DNA from: Perkinsus olseni
Lineage: Eukaryota > Perkinsozoa > Perkinsida > Perkinsidae
Direction: 5' to 3'
Length of the DNA stretch: 29,897 bases
Assembly: GCA_013115135.1 (NCBI GenBank)
Contig: JABANP010000597.1
Location: 1-29,897, forward strand
A model generated the notes under the pieces. That model was not told the origin of the DNA, searched no databases, and saw only the letters and a program-made list of their open reading frames with translations. Below, piece by piece: positions 29,375-29,897 of the stretch. Position 1 is the stretch's first letter. Each line of letters opens with the position of its first letter. The position numbers and the translations under genes are program-made.

Positions 29375-29897
29375 GTGATCCAAACGTCAACTGGACGTGA
29401 GGGCAGGAAGCAGTTATCGAGGGTTGGACAATAAGGGGCGACAGGAAAAGTTAGCTATATGTGGCACGCGTGCACAGGCGCGGTCGCACGCTGGCTCCAC
29501 AATGCGCGAGCGATATTGGGATTCGAAGCACAGCTCATAGTTTCAACATCAAGTGGATGATGGAAATGACGAGGGGTGAAGGAACCGCCGAGAGATGAAC
29601 AAGTACCGAGGAATCAGCGACATTGAAACCTCACGGGCGGCATACGAGTAATCTTGAGCTCTCATGTAGCGAAGGAATCTTATCGTCTCCAAGACCTGAG
29701 TACTTCTGATGTGTCAACCCAGTCAACGATCGCTCTATCGACAATAGAGATCAACTGGAGTTGGAACCCCATCAGATCGGTCACAATCACCGCAACTTGC
29801 CCCGCCGATAGAGACTGGATGTTAACACAAGGCTAAGAGAGACCACGAAAAACTCAGACTTTCTTCACCAGCAATACTGTAACGAACGAAGTAATGA
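29375..29897. other. Right-hand flank, nothing recognised
   Basis: About 520 bp to the window end. A 60-codon plus frame at 29654-29836 has no features that support it, and no splice-compatible exon chain was found on either strand. Confidence 0.5.

Noticed and set aside
1..29897. CRISPR arrays, bacterial operons, ribosome binding sites, rRNA genes
   Set aside because: The gene structures are spliced and eukaryotic; no spaced repeats, Shine-Dalgarno pattern or conserved rRNA segment was seen.

Overview
The window looks like nuclear DNA from a compact, intron-rich protist genome. Nearly every host gene is cut by GT-AG introns of about 41-56 nt, intergenic gaps can be as short as 62 bp, and most genes lie on the minus strand. 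The gene content (a Mei2-type RRM cluster, Cdt1, NOSIP, small secreted proteins, a BEL/Pao-like retroelement) would suit an alveolate such as a perkinsid. That placement is inference, not proof. All splice models were built by hand from reading frames, splice sites and comparison between paralogues in the window. Exon phases and lengths were checked to be consistent, but there is no transcript evidence.

Left end (1-6160): an apparently intact LTR retrotransposon of BEL/Pao type with one 1,910-codon gag-pol frame. Its start codon lies inside the LTR. The window begins one base inside the 5' LTR, and the 3' LTR ends at 6160 against what looks like a minus-strand host gene that it interrupts.

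6.7-11.6 kb: two tandem minus-strand genes for the replication-licensing factor Cdt1. The downstream copy (6760-8811) lacks the roughly 230-residue regulatory N-terminus of the full copy (8874-11614, 16 exons, 664 aa), which carries CDK-type and cyclin-docking-like motifs. Next is a 389-aa low-complexity protein of unknown function (12403-13916).

14.9-24.2 kb: a head-to-tail array of four Mei2-like genes. Each encodes the C-terminal Mei2 RRM on exons of identical length (95, 86 and 125 nt) and identical intron phase, followed by a short exon for the final RPxF strand. Their N-terminal and C-terminal extensions are unrelated or strongly diverged. This array is the most notable feature of the window.

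24.3-25.8 kb: a complete ten-exon NOSIP (U-box E3 family) gene of 304 aa, close to the human length. Beyond a 333-bp divergent promoter region are two genes for small signal-peptide proteins, one on each strand. Then comes a roughly 923-bp non-autonomous DNA transposon with 17-bp terminal inverted repeats and a perfect 57-bp palindrome inside it. The last 0.5 kb holds nothing I can support.
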